A stretch of DNA of 64,000 nt from NCBI RefSeq assembly GCF_040829825.1, contig NZ_JBFOLH010000016.1. One strand, 5' to 3'. The notes beneath the pieces are model-generated. The model was not told the DNA's origin and searched no databases. It saw only the letters and a list, made by a program, of their open reading frames with translations. This stretch comes from Leadbetterella sp040829825. Lineage in GTDB: Bacteria; Bacteroidota; Bacteroidia; Cytophagales; Spirosomataceae. A program made the position numbers and the translations under genes. Shown here in pieces: positions 1-8,771 of this stretch (positions are counted from its first letter, which is position 1; the number at the start of each line of letters is the position of its first letter).

Positions 1-1530
1 ATCGCTGAGGATGTCGGCCTCGGTTTCGCCAAAAATATAATCGGCCAGCACGTGGCTTTCCCCGATTTTAACCTGCCCGAACAGGACCAGGTCTTTTACC
101 AGGGCTTCTTCATCGCGGCTGTCGCTTTTCTCCAGGAACTCCATTTCCAGGTTGCGCTCCGGTGCCGGGGGACTCACCCGGCCACCGTCGTTTTTCCTGG
201 CGGTATGCACCTGGCCGGCGACCAGCTTATTCCCTTCATTGATGAGTATATGCTCGTCGATATTCAGCAGGCGGGCCACTTCCTGGTAAAAAAGCTGTCT
301 TTTTACAGGATTCGGCACCTTGGTGATTGACGCCACCAGGCTCTCAATCAGCTCGGCCTTTTTCACGGCATCCGTTCCTATGTCGGCCAGGGAGATCTCC
401 GTCTTAAAGCTGATAAAGTCTTTCTGGCTCTGCTCTACATACCGGGCAAAGGCCTCCCCTCCTACCTTGCGGATAAAGCTGTCGGGGTCGTCACCCTCCG
501 GAAATACTACCGCCTTCACGTTCAGGCCTTCTTCCAGGATCAGGTCTATACCCCGCAGGGAGGCTTTGATACCGGCCGTATCGCCGTCGTATAAGACGGT
601 AATATTATCGGTAAACCGCCCGATGAGGCGGATCTGCTCTACGGTCAGCGAAGTACCCGATGAGGCCACCACGTTTTCAATACCTGCCTGGTGCAGCGAT
701 ACCACATCGGTATATCCCTCTACCAGGAAACAGTTCTCTTTCTGCCGGATGGCATTCTTGGCCTGGTAGATGCCGTAAACGATGTGGCTCTTGTGGTAAA
801 TATCGGTTTCGGGCGAGTTGACATACTTCGGCGCCCGGGCATCGGTTTTCAGGACCCTCGCCCCGAAGGCAATGGGTTTGCCGGCCACGTTATGGATCGG
901 GAAGATCACCCGGCCCCGGAAGCGGTCAAGCAGCACCCCGTTCTCTTTTACCGACACCAGCCCGGCTTTATCCAGCACCTCCGCTGAAAAACCGGCCTTA
1001 AGCGCAGTTCGTGCAAAGTCGTCGCGGCTGTCTGTGGCGTACCCCAGCCTGAAGCGCTCCAGCATAGGCTTTGAAAAGCCCCGCTCGCGGAAGTAGCTTT
1101 CGCCTATGCTTTGCCCCTCTTCCGTGTTCAGGAGTATTTCACGGAAGTAGTTTTCGGCGAATTCGGATACGATGAACAGGCTCTCCCTTTCGTTCTGGGC
1201 CGCCAGCTCGGTATCTGTAAATTCTTTCTCCTTAACTTCAATATTGTATTTTTTGGCCAGCCATTTCAGGGCATCGGGATAGGAGAACCCTTCCAGGTCC
1301 ATGATAAAACGCACCGAATCGCCACCTTTCCCGCATCCGAAGCATTTGTAGATGCCTTTGGCCGGTGATACCGAAAAAGAAGGGGTCTTTTCGTTATGAA
1401 ACGGGCAACAGGCGATCAGGTTTGCCCCCCTTCTTTTCAGGTTGACAAACTCGCCTACCACCTCACTGATCTCGGCGGCCTGGAGGATCTGGTTTACGGT
1501 ATCCTGCGGAATCATCCCGTAAAAATACAT
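1..1530 (-). CDS. dnaG: DNA primase DnaG (3' end cut off by window edge)
   Basis: Synthesises RNA primers at the replication fork with the DnaB helicase. The reading frame begins MYFYGMIPQDTVNQIL at 1530 and stays open to base 1, so about 510 residues are visible and the C-terminus lies outside the window. The N-terminal CHC2-type zinc finger is clear: CCPFHNEKTPSF followed by YKCFGCGKGGD at about residues 40-65, directly after an EFVNLKRRGANL segment. TOPRIM and helicase-interaction regions follow. It is transcribed divergently from parA across a 161-bp gap. Only the missing 3' end is odd, and that comes from the window boundary. Confidence 0.95.
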   Translation of the reverse strand, partial: MYFYGMIPQDTVNQILQAAEISEVVGEFVNLKRRGANLIACCPFHNEKTPSFSVSPAKGIYKCFGCGKGGDSVRFIMDLEGFSYPDALKWLAKKYNIEVKEKEFTDTELAAQNERESLFIVSEFAENYFREILLNTEEGQSIGESYFRERGFSKPMLERFRLGYATDSRDDFARTALKAGFSAEVLDKAGLVSVKENGVLLDRFRGRVIFPIHNVAGKPIAFGARVLKTDARAPKYVNSPETDIYHKSHIVYGIYQAKNAIRQKENCFLVEGYTDVVSLHQAGIENVVASSGTSLTVEQIRLIGRFTDNITVLYDGDTAGIKASLRGIDLILEEGLNVKAVVFPEGDDPDSFIRKVGGEAFARYVEQSQKDFISFKTEISLADIGTDAVKKAELIESLVASITKVPNPVKRQLFYQEVARLLNIDEHILINEGNKLVAGQVHTARKNDGGRVSPPAPERNLEMEFLEKSDSRDEEALVKDLVLFGQVKIGESHVLADYIFGETEADILSD

Positions 1531-1656
1531 CTTTTGTTTTCTATCCCCTACAGATACGGCTGCTTAAATTCAGGGGTAACGTTCCAAAACTTTTCCACAA
1601 TAAGGCTACTTATCGACAATCCCGGCAGGGTTTACGGTTCGTCTTTTTTTATTGAT

Positions 1657-1664
1657 TATCTTTG
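1657..1664 (+). promoter_or_regulatory. -7 element of the parAB promoter
   Basis: TATCTTTG matches the Bacteroidota sigma-factor -7 consensus TAnnTTTG and lies 27 bases before the parA ATG, in the dnaG/parA divergent gap. No clean TTTG -33 box is seen, only a T-rich tract. The same octamer recurs before gyrB (3416), before the gene at 54394, and at 63980. Confidence 0.6.
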
Positions 1665-1691
1665 TTCTCTTTTTTAAAACATACAGTCCCA

Positions 1692-2510
1692 ATGGGTAAA
1701 ATTATTTCTATTGTAAACCAGAAAGGCGGGGTGGGCAAAACCACTACGGCTATCAATCTTTCGGCCAGCCTGGCGGTTTTAGATTATAAGATCTTACTGA
1801 TCGATACCGACCCTCAGGCCAATGCCGGTTCGGGTATCGGTGTTGACAGCAAAGAACAGCAACATAATATTTATACGGCCCTGATCGGCCAGTCGGATAT
1901 CAAAGACTGCATTGTTAAGACCCAGATCCCTAACCTTGACCTGATCTCCAGCCACATTGACCTGGCCGGTTTTGAGCTGGAGATCGTGAACCAGGTGGCC
2001 CGTGAATACATCCTGAAAGAGATCATCGGGGGCGTGAAAGAAGAGTATGATTTTATTTTTATTGACTGCTCGCCCTCTCTCGGGCTCATGGTGATCAACT
2101 CTATCGTGGCTTCTGATGCGGTGCTGATCCCGGTACAATGTGAGTATTTTGCCCTGGAAGGGATCGCCAAGCTGCAGAACACCATTGAGATCATTAAAAA
2201 GCGGCTGAACCCCGAGCTGATCATGGAAGGCTACGTGCTGACCATGTATGACGGACGTACCAACCTGTCTAAAATGGTGGTTGACGATGTCCGCCAGCAC
2301 TTCGGCAGCCTGTGCTTCAACACCCTGGTTCCCAGGAACGTTAAGCTGGCCGAGGCGCCGAGCTACGGTGTGCCCGCCCTGCTGATGTTTTCGGAAGACG
2401 GGGAGTTTGATATCTCTTACCTCGAAAACAAAGGGGCAAAAAGTTACATTGACCTGGCCAAGGAGCTTCTGACAAGAAATAATCTTCCCGGCATAAAAGA
2501 TGGAAAATAA
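1692..2510 (+). CDS. parA: chromosome partitioning ATPase ParA
   Basis: A deviant Walker-type ATPase that segregates chromosome origins with ParB and parS sites. The Walker A motif KGGVGKTTT lies near residues 10-18, the Walker A' motif DTDPQAN near 45-51, and FIDCSPSLG follows near 125. The frame is open for 10 codons upstream, but the ATG at 1692 gives MGKIISIVNQKGG, the usual family start, so the upstream extension is rejected. The product is 272 residues, normal for chromosomal ParA. The stop overlaps parB by 11 bases, so the two are translationally coupled. Confidence 0.95.
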   Translation: MGKIISIVNQKGGVGKTTTAINLSASLAVLDYKILLIDTDPQANAGSGIGVDSKEQQHNIYTALIGQSDIKDCIVKTQIPNLDLISSHIDLAGFELEIVNQVAREYILKEIIGGVKEEYDFIFIDCSPSLGLMVINSIVASDAVLIPVQCEYFALEGIAKLQNTIEIIKKRLNPELIMEGYVLTMYDGRTNLSKMVVDDVRQHFGSLCFNTLVPRNVKLAEAPSYGVPALLMFSEDGEFDISYLENKGAKSYIDLAKELLTRNNLPGIKDGK

Positions 2511-3354
2511 AGGAAAAGGCCTGAATTCTCTTTTGGGCGATTCTGACCTGGTGGTAAAGCGCAAGGTGGCTGCCTTTGTGGGAGTGAAAGAAATTGAAAC
2601 GGATAAAATTGCGGCCGGAGGCTCCCAGCCCCGGAAAGCGTTTGATGAGGCGGCGCTGAAAGAGCTGACCGACTCTATCCTCGTACAGGGGCTGATTCAG
2701 CCGATCACCGTACGGGAAACCCCGGAAGGGAAATTTGAGATCATTTCAGGGGAGCGGCGTTTCCGTGCGGCAAAACTGGCCGGGCTCACCCGGATACCGG
2801 CGTATATCCGGGAGGTAGACGACCAGCGCTCGCTGGAAATGGCCCTGATCGAGAACATCCAGCGCGAAAACCTGAATCCCATGGAAATTGCGCTTTCTTA
2901 CCGGCGGATGATCGAAGAGCTGGGCTTCCGGCAGGAAGACCTGGGCAACCGTATCGGCAAAAGCCGCTCCAATATCACCAACTACCTGCGTTTACTGAAC
3001 CTGCCTGCCGATATCCAGACCGGCCTGGTGCTGGGCGTGGTGACCGTGGGCCAGGTAAGGCCCCTTATCCCGGTAAACGATGCCGCCCTGCAAATGGACA
3101 TCTACCAGAAGATCCTGGAAGACAACCTCAGCGCCCGCGAGGTGGAAGCCCTGGTGAAAAAGGGAAATGCATTTGAGGCAGAGGCCAATGAGCTGGAGAT
3201 ACACCGGGAAGACATCCGGATAGAAGAAATGACCCTGAAGGGCAAAACAACCGTTCCTTTCCGGATCAGGGTGCAGGACATCAACAAAGGGCAGGTGACC
3301 ATTAAATTTTCAGGTACCGACGAGCTCGACGCCATTCTTGAAAAGCTGCGTTAA
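2500..3354 (+). CDS. parB: chromosome partitioning protein ParB
   Basis: A DNA-binding CTP-dependent clamp that loads at parS sites and works with ParA. The 284-residue product has the ParB/Srx N-terminal domain with the CTP-binding signature GERRFRAAKLAG near residues 84-95. This is followed by the helix-turn-helix region (IGKSRSNITNYLRLLNLP) and a C-terminal dimerisation tail. Translation starts inside the end of parA. A rho-independent terminator follows directly, so parAB looks like a two-gene operon separate from gyrB. Confidence 0.95.
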   Translation: MENKGKGLNSLLGDSDLVVKRKVAAFVGVKEIETDKIAAGGSQPRKAFDEAALKELTDSILVQGLIQPITVRETPEGKFEIISGERRFRAAKLAGLTRIPAYIREVDDQRSLEMALIENIQRENLNPMEIALSYRRMIEELGFRQEDLGNRIGKSRSNITNYLRLLNLPADIQTGLVLGVVTVGQVRPLIPVNDAALQMDIYQKILEDNLSAREVEALVKKGNAFEAEANELEIHREDIRIEEMTLKGKTTVPFRIRVQDINKGQVTIKFSGTDELDAILEKLR

Positions 3355-3366
3355 GAAAGATCGTAC

Positions 3367-3392
3367 CCGGGAGAAAGAACTCCCGGTTTTTA
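3367..3392 (+). terminator. intrinsic terminator after parAB
   Basis: Perfect 7-bp stem CCGGGAG / CTCCCGG (3367-3373 and 3380-3386) with loop AAAGAA, followed by TTTTTA. It begins 13 bases after the parB stop. Confidence 0.8.
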
Positions 3393-3415
3393 TAGGGTAG
3401 ATGCCCCGGATTCAT

Positions 3416-3423
3416 TATCTTTG
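3416..3423 (+). promoter_or_regulatory. -7 element of the gyrB promoter
   Basis: TATCTTTG matches TAnnTTTG and lies downstream of the parAB terminator and 75 bases before the gyrB ATG, implying a 5' leader of roughly 65 nt. A -33 box is not distinct; only a T-run belonging to the terminator lies at the right distance. Confidence 0.6.
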
Positions 3424-3497
3424 TTAGATTTTTTCAGAGCATTCGTGTAAACGATGTCCTGTCTTTCGGAGGCAACGTAAACGGATTAAAACAACTT

Positions 3498-5447
3498 ATG
3501 AGCGAGAACAAAAACAAGGACTATTCAGCAAGTAATATACAGGTACTGGAAGGGCTGGAAGCTGTACGAAAACGGCCTGCCATGTACATCGGCGATATCG
3601 GGTTCAAAGGTCTTCATCACCTGATCTGGGAGGTAGTTGACAACTCGATTGACGAAGCTATGGCGGGGTATTGTGACCGGATCGAGACCACCATCAACGA
3701 GGATAATTCTATCACCGTAAGAGATAACGGCCGGGGTATACCTACCGGCTGGCATGAAAAAGAGCAGAAATCTGCCCTGGAAGTAGTACTAACGGTACTG
3801 CATGCCGGGGGTAAGTTTGACAAAGATTCCTATAAGGTGTCCGGCGGCCTCCACGGAGTGGGGGTTTCCTGTGTGAATGCCCTTTCTACCCATTTACGGG
3901 CGGAAGTTCACCAGGACGGGAAGATCTTTGAGCAGGAATTTTCAATCGGAAAACCGCTGTATGCAGCCCGCGAGATCGGGGTGACCGACTACCGCGGAAC
4001 CATCATTCACTTTAAGCCCGACGCTTCGATCTTCCAGGTAACGGAATACAAATACGAGACCGTGGCCAACCGCCTGCGGGAGCTGTCGTTCCTGAACAAG
4101 GGGATCACACTGACCCTCACCGACAAGCGGGAGCTCGACGAGGAAGGAAAGCCGAAGTACGAGGAATTTCATTCCGAAGGCGGGCTGATCGAGTTTGTGG
4201 AATATCTTGACAAAAGCCGTGAAAGGCTGATTCCCGTACCGATGTACATGGAAGGCCAGAGAGACGGCGTGCCTGTAGAGGTATCCATGATCTACAATAC
4301 TTCGTACTCCGAAAACGTATCTTCTTTTGTAAACAATATCAATACGCCGGAAGGCGGTACGCACGTGTCCGGTTTCCGGATGGCGCTGACCCGTACCCTG
4401 AAAGCGTATGCAGAGAAGTCAGGCCTGCTGGCCAAAGAGAAAATCGAGATCTCGGGCGACGACTTCCGCGAAGGCCTCACCGCCGTGATTTCAGTTAAGG
4501 TAGCCGAACCCCAGTTTGAAGGACAGACCAAGTCGAAGCTGGGCAACTCGGAAGTAACCGCTGCCGTGAGCGGCTGCGTTCAGGAAATGCTGGAAAACTA
4601 CCTGGAGGAGAACCCGAAAGACGCCAAGACCATCGTAGATAAGGTTATCCTGGCCGCACGGGCCCGGATCGCCGCCAAGAAAGCGCGCGAGATGGTACAG
4701 CGGAAAAACGTACTGATAGGCTCGGGACTTCCCGGAAAGCTGGCCGACTGCTCGGAATCTGACCCGGCGCTGTGCGAAGTGTACCTGGTGGAGGGTGATT
4801 CTGCCGGCGGCTCAGCCAAGCAGGGGCGTGACCGGAACTTCCAGGCCATACTTCCGTTACGGGGAAAAATCCTGAACGTGGAAAAAGCCCAGGAATACAG
4901 GATTTACGAAAACGAGGAAATTAAGAATATCTTCACGGCACTGGGGGTTCAGATGGGAAGAGACGGCGATGAGCGCGCGCTGAACCTGGACAAGCTTCGT
5001 TACCATAAGATTATCATCATGACGGATGCCGATATTGACGGCAGCCACATCCGTACGCTCATCCTGACCTTCTTCTACCGGTTTATGCGGGAGATCATTG
5101 AAAGAGGCTACCTGTACATTGCCCAACCACCGCTTTACCTGGTGAAGAAAGGAAAAGACGAGGTGTATGCCTGGAGCGAAGACCAGCGGTATGCGGCCGT
5201 AAAACGGCTAGCCGGCGGAGGCAAAGAAGACAGCGTGGGCGTTCAGCGCTACAAGGGTCTGGGCGAGATGAACCCCGAACAACTTTGGGAAACCACCATG
5301 AACCCGGTTAACCGTACCCTCAAGCAGGTGAGCATTGAGTCGGCTGTAGAAGCAGACATACTGTTCTCCATGCTGATGGGCGATGAAGTACCGCCACGCC
5401 GCGAATTCATTGAGAAAAACGCGAAGTACGCGAATGTAGATGCGTGA
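3498..5447 (+). CDS. gyrB: DNA gyrase subunit B
   Basis: ATPase subunit of gyrase, which introduces negative supercoils together with GyrA. The 649-residue length fits the compact GyrB form without the proteobacterial insert. Visible motifs in order: the GHKL ATPase site with VDNSIDEAMAGY and DNGRGIPTG, the lid GGLHGVGVSCVNAL, the transducer domain, then the TOPRIM motifs EGDSAGGSAKQGRDR and MTDADIDGSHIRTL, and the C-terminal QRYKGLGEMNPEQLW. It has its own promoter after the parAB terminator and a strong terminator behind it, so it is probably monocistronic. ParE is the main alternative, but the TOPRIM and tail sequence read as GyrB. Confidence 0.96.
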   Translation: MSENKNKDYSASNIQVLEGLEAVRKRPAMYIGDIGFKGLHHLIWEVVDNSIDEAMAGYCDRIETTINEDNSITVRDNGRGIPTGWHEKEQKSALEVVLTVLHAGGKFDKDSYKVSGGLHGVGVSCVNALSTHLRAEVHQDGKIFEQEFSIGKPLYAAREIGVTDYRGTIIHFKPDASIFQVTEYKYETVANRLRELSFLNKGITLTLTDKRELDEEGKPKYEEFHSEGGLIEFVEYLDKSRERLIPVPMYMEGQRDGVPVEVSMIYNTSYSENVSSFVNNINTPEGGTHVSGFRMALTRTLKAYAEKSGLLAKEKIEISGDDFREGLTAVISVKVAEPQFEGQTKSKLGNSEVTAAVSGCVQEMLENYLEENPKDAKTIVDKVILAARARIAAKKAREMVQRKNVLIGSGLPGKLADCSESDPALCEVYLVEGDSAGGSAKQGRDRNFQAILPLRGKILNVEKAQEYRIYENEEIKNIFTALGVQMGRDGDERALNLDKLRYHKIIIMTDADIDGSHIRTLILTFFYRFMREIIERGYLYIAQPPLYLVKKGKDEVYAWSEDQRYAAVKRLAGGGKEDSVGVQRYKGLGEMNPEQLWETTMNPVNRTLKQVSIESAVEADILFSMLMGDEVPPRREFIEKNAKYANVDA

Positions 5448-5495
5448 CGGAACGCAGGGACAGAACGCGGATGACACAGATTTTTTAGGATAAAT

Positions 5496-5536
5496 AATCC
5501 GGTTGCTGAAAATCTTTTGGCAACCGGATTTGTTTT
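5496..5536 (+). terminator. intrinsic terminator after gyrB
   Basis: Perfect 11-bp stem AATCCGGTTGC / GCAACCGGATT (5496-5506 and 5520-5530) with a 13-nt loop, followed by TGTTTT. Confidence 0.8.
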
Positions 5537-5570
5537 AAGAATACACGCAGACTCAAACCGGGCCATTCCT

Positions 5571-5655
5571 CTTTGTGATCTTTGTGCAATTTCCTTCGTG
5601 CCCTTTGTGCTATGTATTTTCACAAAGCACACCAGGTTATTTTCACAAAGGATAC
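5571..5655. repeat. short-period direct/inverted repeat (CTTTGTGnn family)
   Basis: Copies of CTTTGTGNN or CTTCGTGCC follow one another at 5571-5614, mostly at a 9-nt period. The inverse CACAAAG then appears twice at about 5630-5655. It lies between the gyrB terminator and an AT-rich stretch and encodes nothing evident. It resembles in design, though not in sequence, the 9-nt repeats at 24.9 kb. Confidence 0.5.
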
Positions 5656-5816
5656 CTGGTAAATTGTATAAATATGTCTTAAATTATTTTCATCATTATA
5701 CATTTTTTGTAAACTTTTTTGAAATTAAAAAAACATAACTTATTTATTATTAATAATCTAAATAACAAATCTTGTAAACTTTTTAAATTTTATTTTTTTA
5801 GAATCATTCTTTATTA

Positions 5817-5824
5817 TATATTTG
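5817..5824 (+). promoter_or_regulatory. possible nrdBA promoter in a 580-bp gene-free AT-rich gap
   Basis: TATATTTG fits TAnnTTTG and lies about 200 bases before nrdB. The gap 5448-6027 holds the gyrB terminator, the short repeats and a very AT-rich tract (about 5650-5830). The 13-mer TTGTAAACTTTTT occurs twice in that tract (5707-5719 and 5772-5784, 65 bp apart) and could be a regulator site or an AT-rich coincidence. No gene is supported in the gap. A promoter nearer nrdB cannot be excluded. Confidence 0.35.
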
Positions 5825-6027
5825 TTTTTAAATAAGCAGGCTTCTGTTTACCCGTAGCATAAGGCAAAATACCGGCTTTCACGCCCTTTCATTTTATACA
5901 CTTGCCGCTCCGGAGAACCAGTTACCATGACTGTGCCGGCTTACCGATACAAGCAGTATAGCCCAAACCTGATTTTAATGAACCTGGCGGGAAAATGTTT
6001 TCCCGTTAATAACGCATATCCTTTGTT

Positions 6028-7002
6028 ATGAGCATCTTTGATAAAAGAGTTAATTACAAACCGTTCGAATATCCGGAAATACTGAAATTTACCGAAGCCA
6101 TCAATAAAGCCTATTGGGTTCACAGCGAGGTAGATTTTACTGCGGATATACAGGATTTTCATTCCAATCTGAACGTGGCGGAAAGAACCGCCATTAAAAA
6201 CAGCCTCCTGGCCATTGCACAGGTGGAAGTAGCCGTCAAGACTTTCTGGGGCAACCTGTACCAGCATTTTCCCAAGCCGGAGTTCAACGGCCTGGGAAGC
6301 ACGTTTGCCGAATGCGAATTCCGCCATTCGGAAGCCTACTCCCGCCTCCTGGAAGTGCTGGGATACAACAATGAATTCCAGAAACTGCTGGAAATACCGG
6401 TGATCCGTGAACGGGTGGAGTACCTTTCGGGTGTGCTGGCCCATACGCGCTCCAGTGACCGCAAGCAGTACGTTATTTCGTTGATCCTGTTCACCATCCT
6501 GATAGAAAACGTTTCGTTATTCAGCCAGTTTGCCATTATCCTCTCGTTCACCCGGTTCAAGGGTTATATGAAGAATGTGAGCAATATTATTGCCTGGACG
6601 TCTGTAGACGAGCAGATTCATGCCAACGGCGGAATTTACATCATCAATACCATTCGCACCGAGTTTCCCGACTTTTTTGACGAAGAAACCACCGCGCTTA
6701 TCCAGCAAACGGTGAAAGAATCTATCGAAGTGGAAAGCAGGATCCTCGACTGGATCTTCTCGGAAGGCGACCTGGAGATCATCCGGAAGCATGACCTGCT
6801 GAACTTTATGAAATTCAGGATCGACGAAAGTATGAAGCAAATTGGCTTCGGCGCCCCGTTTAATGTCAGCAATGCCGATTATCAGCCGGTAAGCTGGTTT
6901 GAAGAAGAGGTTTTTGCCAACACCATGGACGATTTCTTTGCCAAGCGGCCGGTAGATTATACGAAACATGATAAAAGTATCACTGCAGACGATTTATTTT
7001 AA
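6028..7002 (+). CDS. nrdB: class I ribonucleotide reductase beta subunit NrdB
   Basis: The ferritin-fold radical-generating subunit that makes deoxynucleotides with NrdA. Putative metal ligands are E67 (AQVEVAV), E97 and H100 (ECEFRHSEAY), with later ligands in the SVDEQIHANGG segment. The tyrosine equivalent to the E. coli radical site is present as Y104. There is no N-terminal ATP-cone. The start MSIFDKRVNYKPFEYPE and the ligand spacing closely resemble what I recall of the Flavobacterium johnsoniae subclass Id protein, which uses a dimanganese centre rather than a tyrosyl radical. That subclass call is inference. The gene is 14 bases upstream of nrdA, in the unusual order B then A. Confidence 0.93.
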   Translation: MSIFDKRVNYKPFEYPEILKFTEAINKAYWVHSEVDFTADIQDFHSNLNVAERTAIKNSLLAIAQVEVAVKTFWGNLYQHFPKPEFNGLGSTFAECEFRHSEAYSRLLEVLGYNNEFQKLLEIPVIRERVEYLSGVLAHTRSSDRKQYVISLILFTILIENVSLFSQFAIILSFTRFKGYMKNVSNIIAWTSVDEQIHANGGIYIINTIRTEFPDFFDEETTALIQQTVKESIEVESRILDWIFSEGDLEIIRKHDLLNFMKFRIDESMKQIGFGAPFNVSNADYQPVSWFEEEVFANTMDDFFAKRPVDYTKHDKSITADDLF

Positions 7003-7016
7003 ACATAACTACACCC

Positions 7017-8705
7017 ATGGAATTATTTTTATCTGATGCCCCCGAAACAAAAGAGGAAGCACAAAGATTATGGTGGAAAAACTCGGAAAGTGAGCAGATC
7101 CTGAACCGCGGATACCTGCTGAACGGCGAAACCGTGGAGGGAGCCATCAGCCGGATCTGTACCGCCGCCGCAAAACGACTGTACAAGCCGGAGCTGAAAG
7201 AGGCATTCCAGGAAATGATTGAGCGGGGCTGGATGAGCCTGAGCTCACCGATCTGGGCCAACATGGGTACCGAACGCGGGCTGCCCATTTCCTGCTTTAA
7301 CGTTCACATTCCTGACAGCATTGAATCTATCACGCACAAGCTGGGTGAAGTGATCATGCAGACCAAAACAGGCGGGGGTACTTCGGGATATTTCGGCGAG
7401 CTGCGCGGACGGGGAAGCGCAGTGACCGACAACGGCAAAAGCAGCGGGGCAGTAAGCTTCATGAAGCTGTTTGATACCACCATGGACACCATTTCGCAGG
7501 GAGGTGTACGAAGAGGCGCCTTTGCCGCTTACCTCGACATCGACCATCCCGACTGTGAAGAATTTCTCCAGATCAAAAATATCGGTAACCCTATCCAGAA
7601 CCTGTTCTTTGCCGTTTGTATCCCGGATTACTGGATGCAGGAAATGATTGACGGCGACAAGGAGAAAAGAAGTCTTTGGGCCCGTGTGCTGGAAAGTCGC
7701 CAGCAAAAGGGTCTTCCCTATATTTTCTTTTCAGATAATGTAAACCGCAACAAGCCGCAGGTATACAAAGACCTGAATATGCGGATCAACGGCAGCAACC
7801 TCTGCTCTGAGATCATGTTGCCTTCCAATGCCGACGAATCATTCATCTGCTGCCTGTCTTCCATGAACCTGGAGCTGTACGATGAATGGAAAGATACCAA
7901 AGCCGTTAAGCTGGCTACCTTCTTCCTCGACGGCGTTCTGCAGGAGTTTATCGCCAAAACCGAGGGCAATTATTACATGGCTGCGGCCAACCGCTTTGCG
8001 CGGCGCCACCGGGCACTGGGCCTGGGCGTACTGGGCTGGCACTCGCTGCTTCAGAAACGTATGCTTTCTTTTGAGGGCCTCGAAGCCAAGCAGCTGACCA
8101 CCGAGATCTTCAGTCATATCAGCAGCGAAGCCGGGAAAGCCACCGAAGAGCTTGCCCTTATTTACGGGGAGCCGGAGATTTTAAAAGGGTATGGCCGGAG
8201 AAATACCACCACCATGGCCATTGCGCCTACTACCTCGTCGTCGGCCATCCTCGGACAAACTTCACCCGGCATCGAGCCTTTCAGCAGCAATTACTATAAG
8301 GCGGGCCTCTCCAAAGGTAATTTTATGCGCAAGAATAAATACCTCAAAAAGCTGCTGGAAGAAAAGGGAATTGACAACGAGGATATCTGGAGAAGCATTA
8401 TGCTGAATAACGGGAGCGTACAGCACCTGGAAGAGCTCTCTGCACATGAGAAGGCTGTATTCAAAACCTTTAAGGAAATCAGTCAGCTGGAAATCATCCA
8501 GCAGGCCTCTATCCGCCAGCGGTACGTAGACCAGGGACAAAGCCTGAACCTGAACATCCCCGCCGAGCTGCCCGTGAAAGATGTGAACCGGCTCATTATT
8601 GAAGCATGGAAGCTGGGCGTCAAAACCCTCTATTACCAGCGGAGCCAGAGCGTTTCAAAAGAGCTGGTGACCCAGCTGGTAACCTGCAGCAGCTGCGAAT
8701 CGTAA
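7017..8705 (+). CDS. nrdA: class I ribonucleotide reductase alpha subunit NrdA
   Basis: Catalytic subunit reducing ribonucleoside diphosphates. Seen motifs: the first redox cysteine in PISCFNVH (about residue 94), the catalytic triad in NLCSEI (about 262-267), the second redox cysteine in SFICCLSSMNL, the TTTMAIAPTTSSSAILGQ substrate-binding loop, the tyrosine pair LYYQRS for radical transfer, and a C-terminal TCSSCES tail for thioredoxin-type re-reduction. At 562 residues it is short for NrdA because it lacks the N-terminal ATP-cone. Since NrdB has none either, dATP overall-activity control is probably missing or works differently. It follows nrdB in one operon. Confidence 0.94.
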   Translation: MELFLSDAPETKEEAQRLWWKNSESEQILNRGYLLNGETVEGAISRICTAAAKRLYKPELKEAFQEMIERGWMSLSSPIWANMGTERGLPISCFNVHIPDSIESITHKLGEVIMQTKTGGGTSGYFGELRGRGSAVTDNGKSSGAVSFMKLFDTTMDTISQGGVRRGAFAAYLDIDHPDCEEFLQIKNIGNPIQNLFFAVCIPDYWMQEMIDGDKEKRSLWARVLESRQQKGLPYIFFSDNVNRNKPQVYKDLNMRINGSNLCSEIMLPSNADESFICCLSSMNLELYDEWKDTKAVKLATFFLDGVLQEFIAKTEGNYYMAAANRFARRHRALGLGVLGWHSLLQKRMLSFEGLEAKQLTTEIFSHISSEAGKATEELALIYGEPEILKGYGRRNTTTMAIAPTTSSSAILGQTSPGIEPFSSNYYKAGLSKGNFMRKNKYLKKLLEEKGIDNEDIWRSIMLNNGSVQHLEELSAHEKAVFKTFKEISQLEIIQQASIRQRYVDQGQSLNLNIPAELPVKDVNRLIIEAWKLGVKTLYYQRSQSVSKELVTQLVTCSSCES

Positions 8706-8713
8706 GGTATACA

Positions 8714-8741
8714 TCCCTCCTGTATGAACACGCAGGAGGGA
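8714..8741. terminator. hairpin between nrdA and the convergent phosphodiesterase gene
   Basis: Perfect 9-bp stem TCCCTCCTG / CAGGAGGGA with a 10-nt loop, between two convergent genes. No T-run follows on either strand, so intrinsic termination is uncertain. Confidence 0.45.
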
Positions 8742-8771
8742 CCGGTCTTCCGGCATGATACTGCGAGTGGC

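Noticed and set aside
5448..5738. Possible small genes in the gyrB-nrdB gap
   Set aside because: The open frames run through the terminator hairpin and repeats and have no start context or domain.
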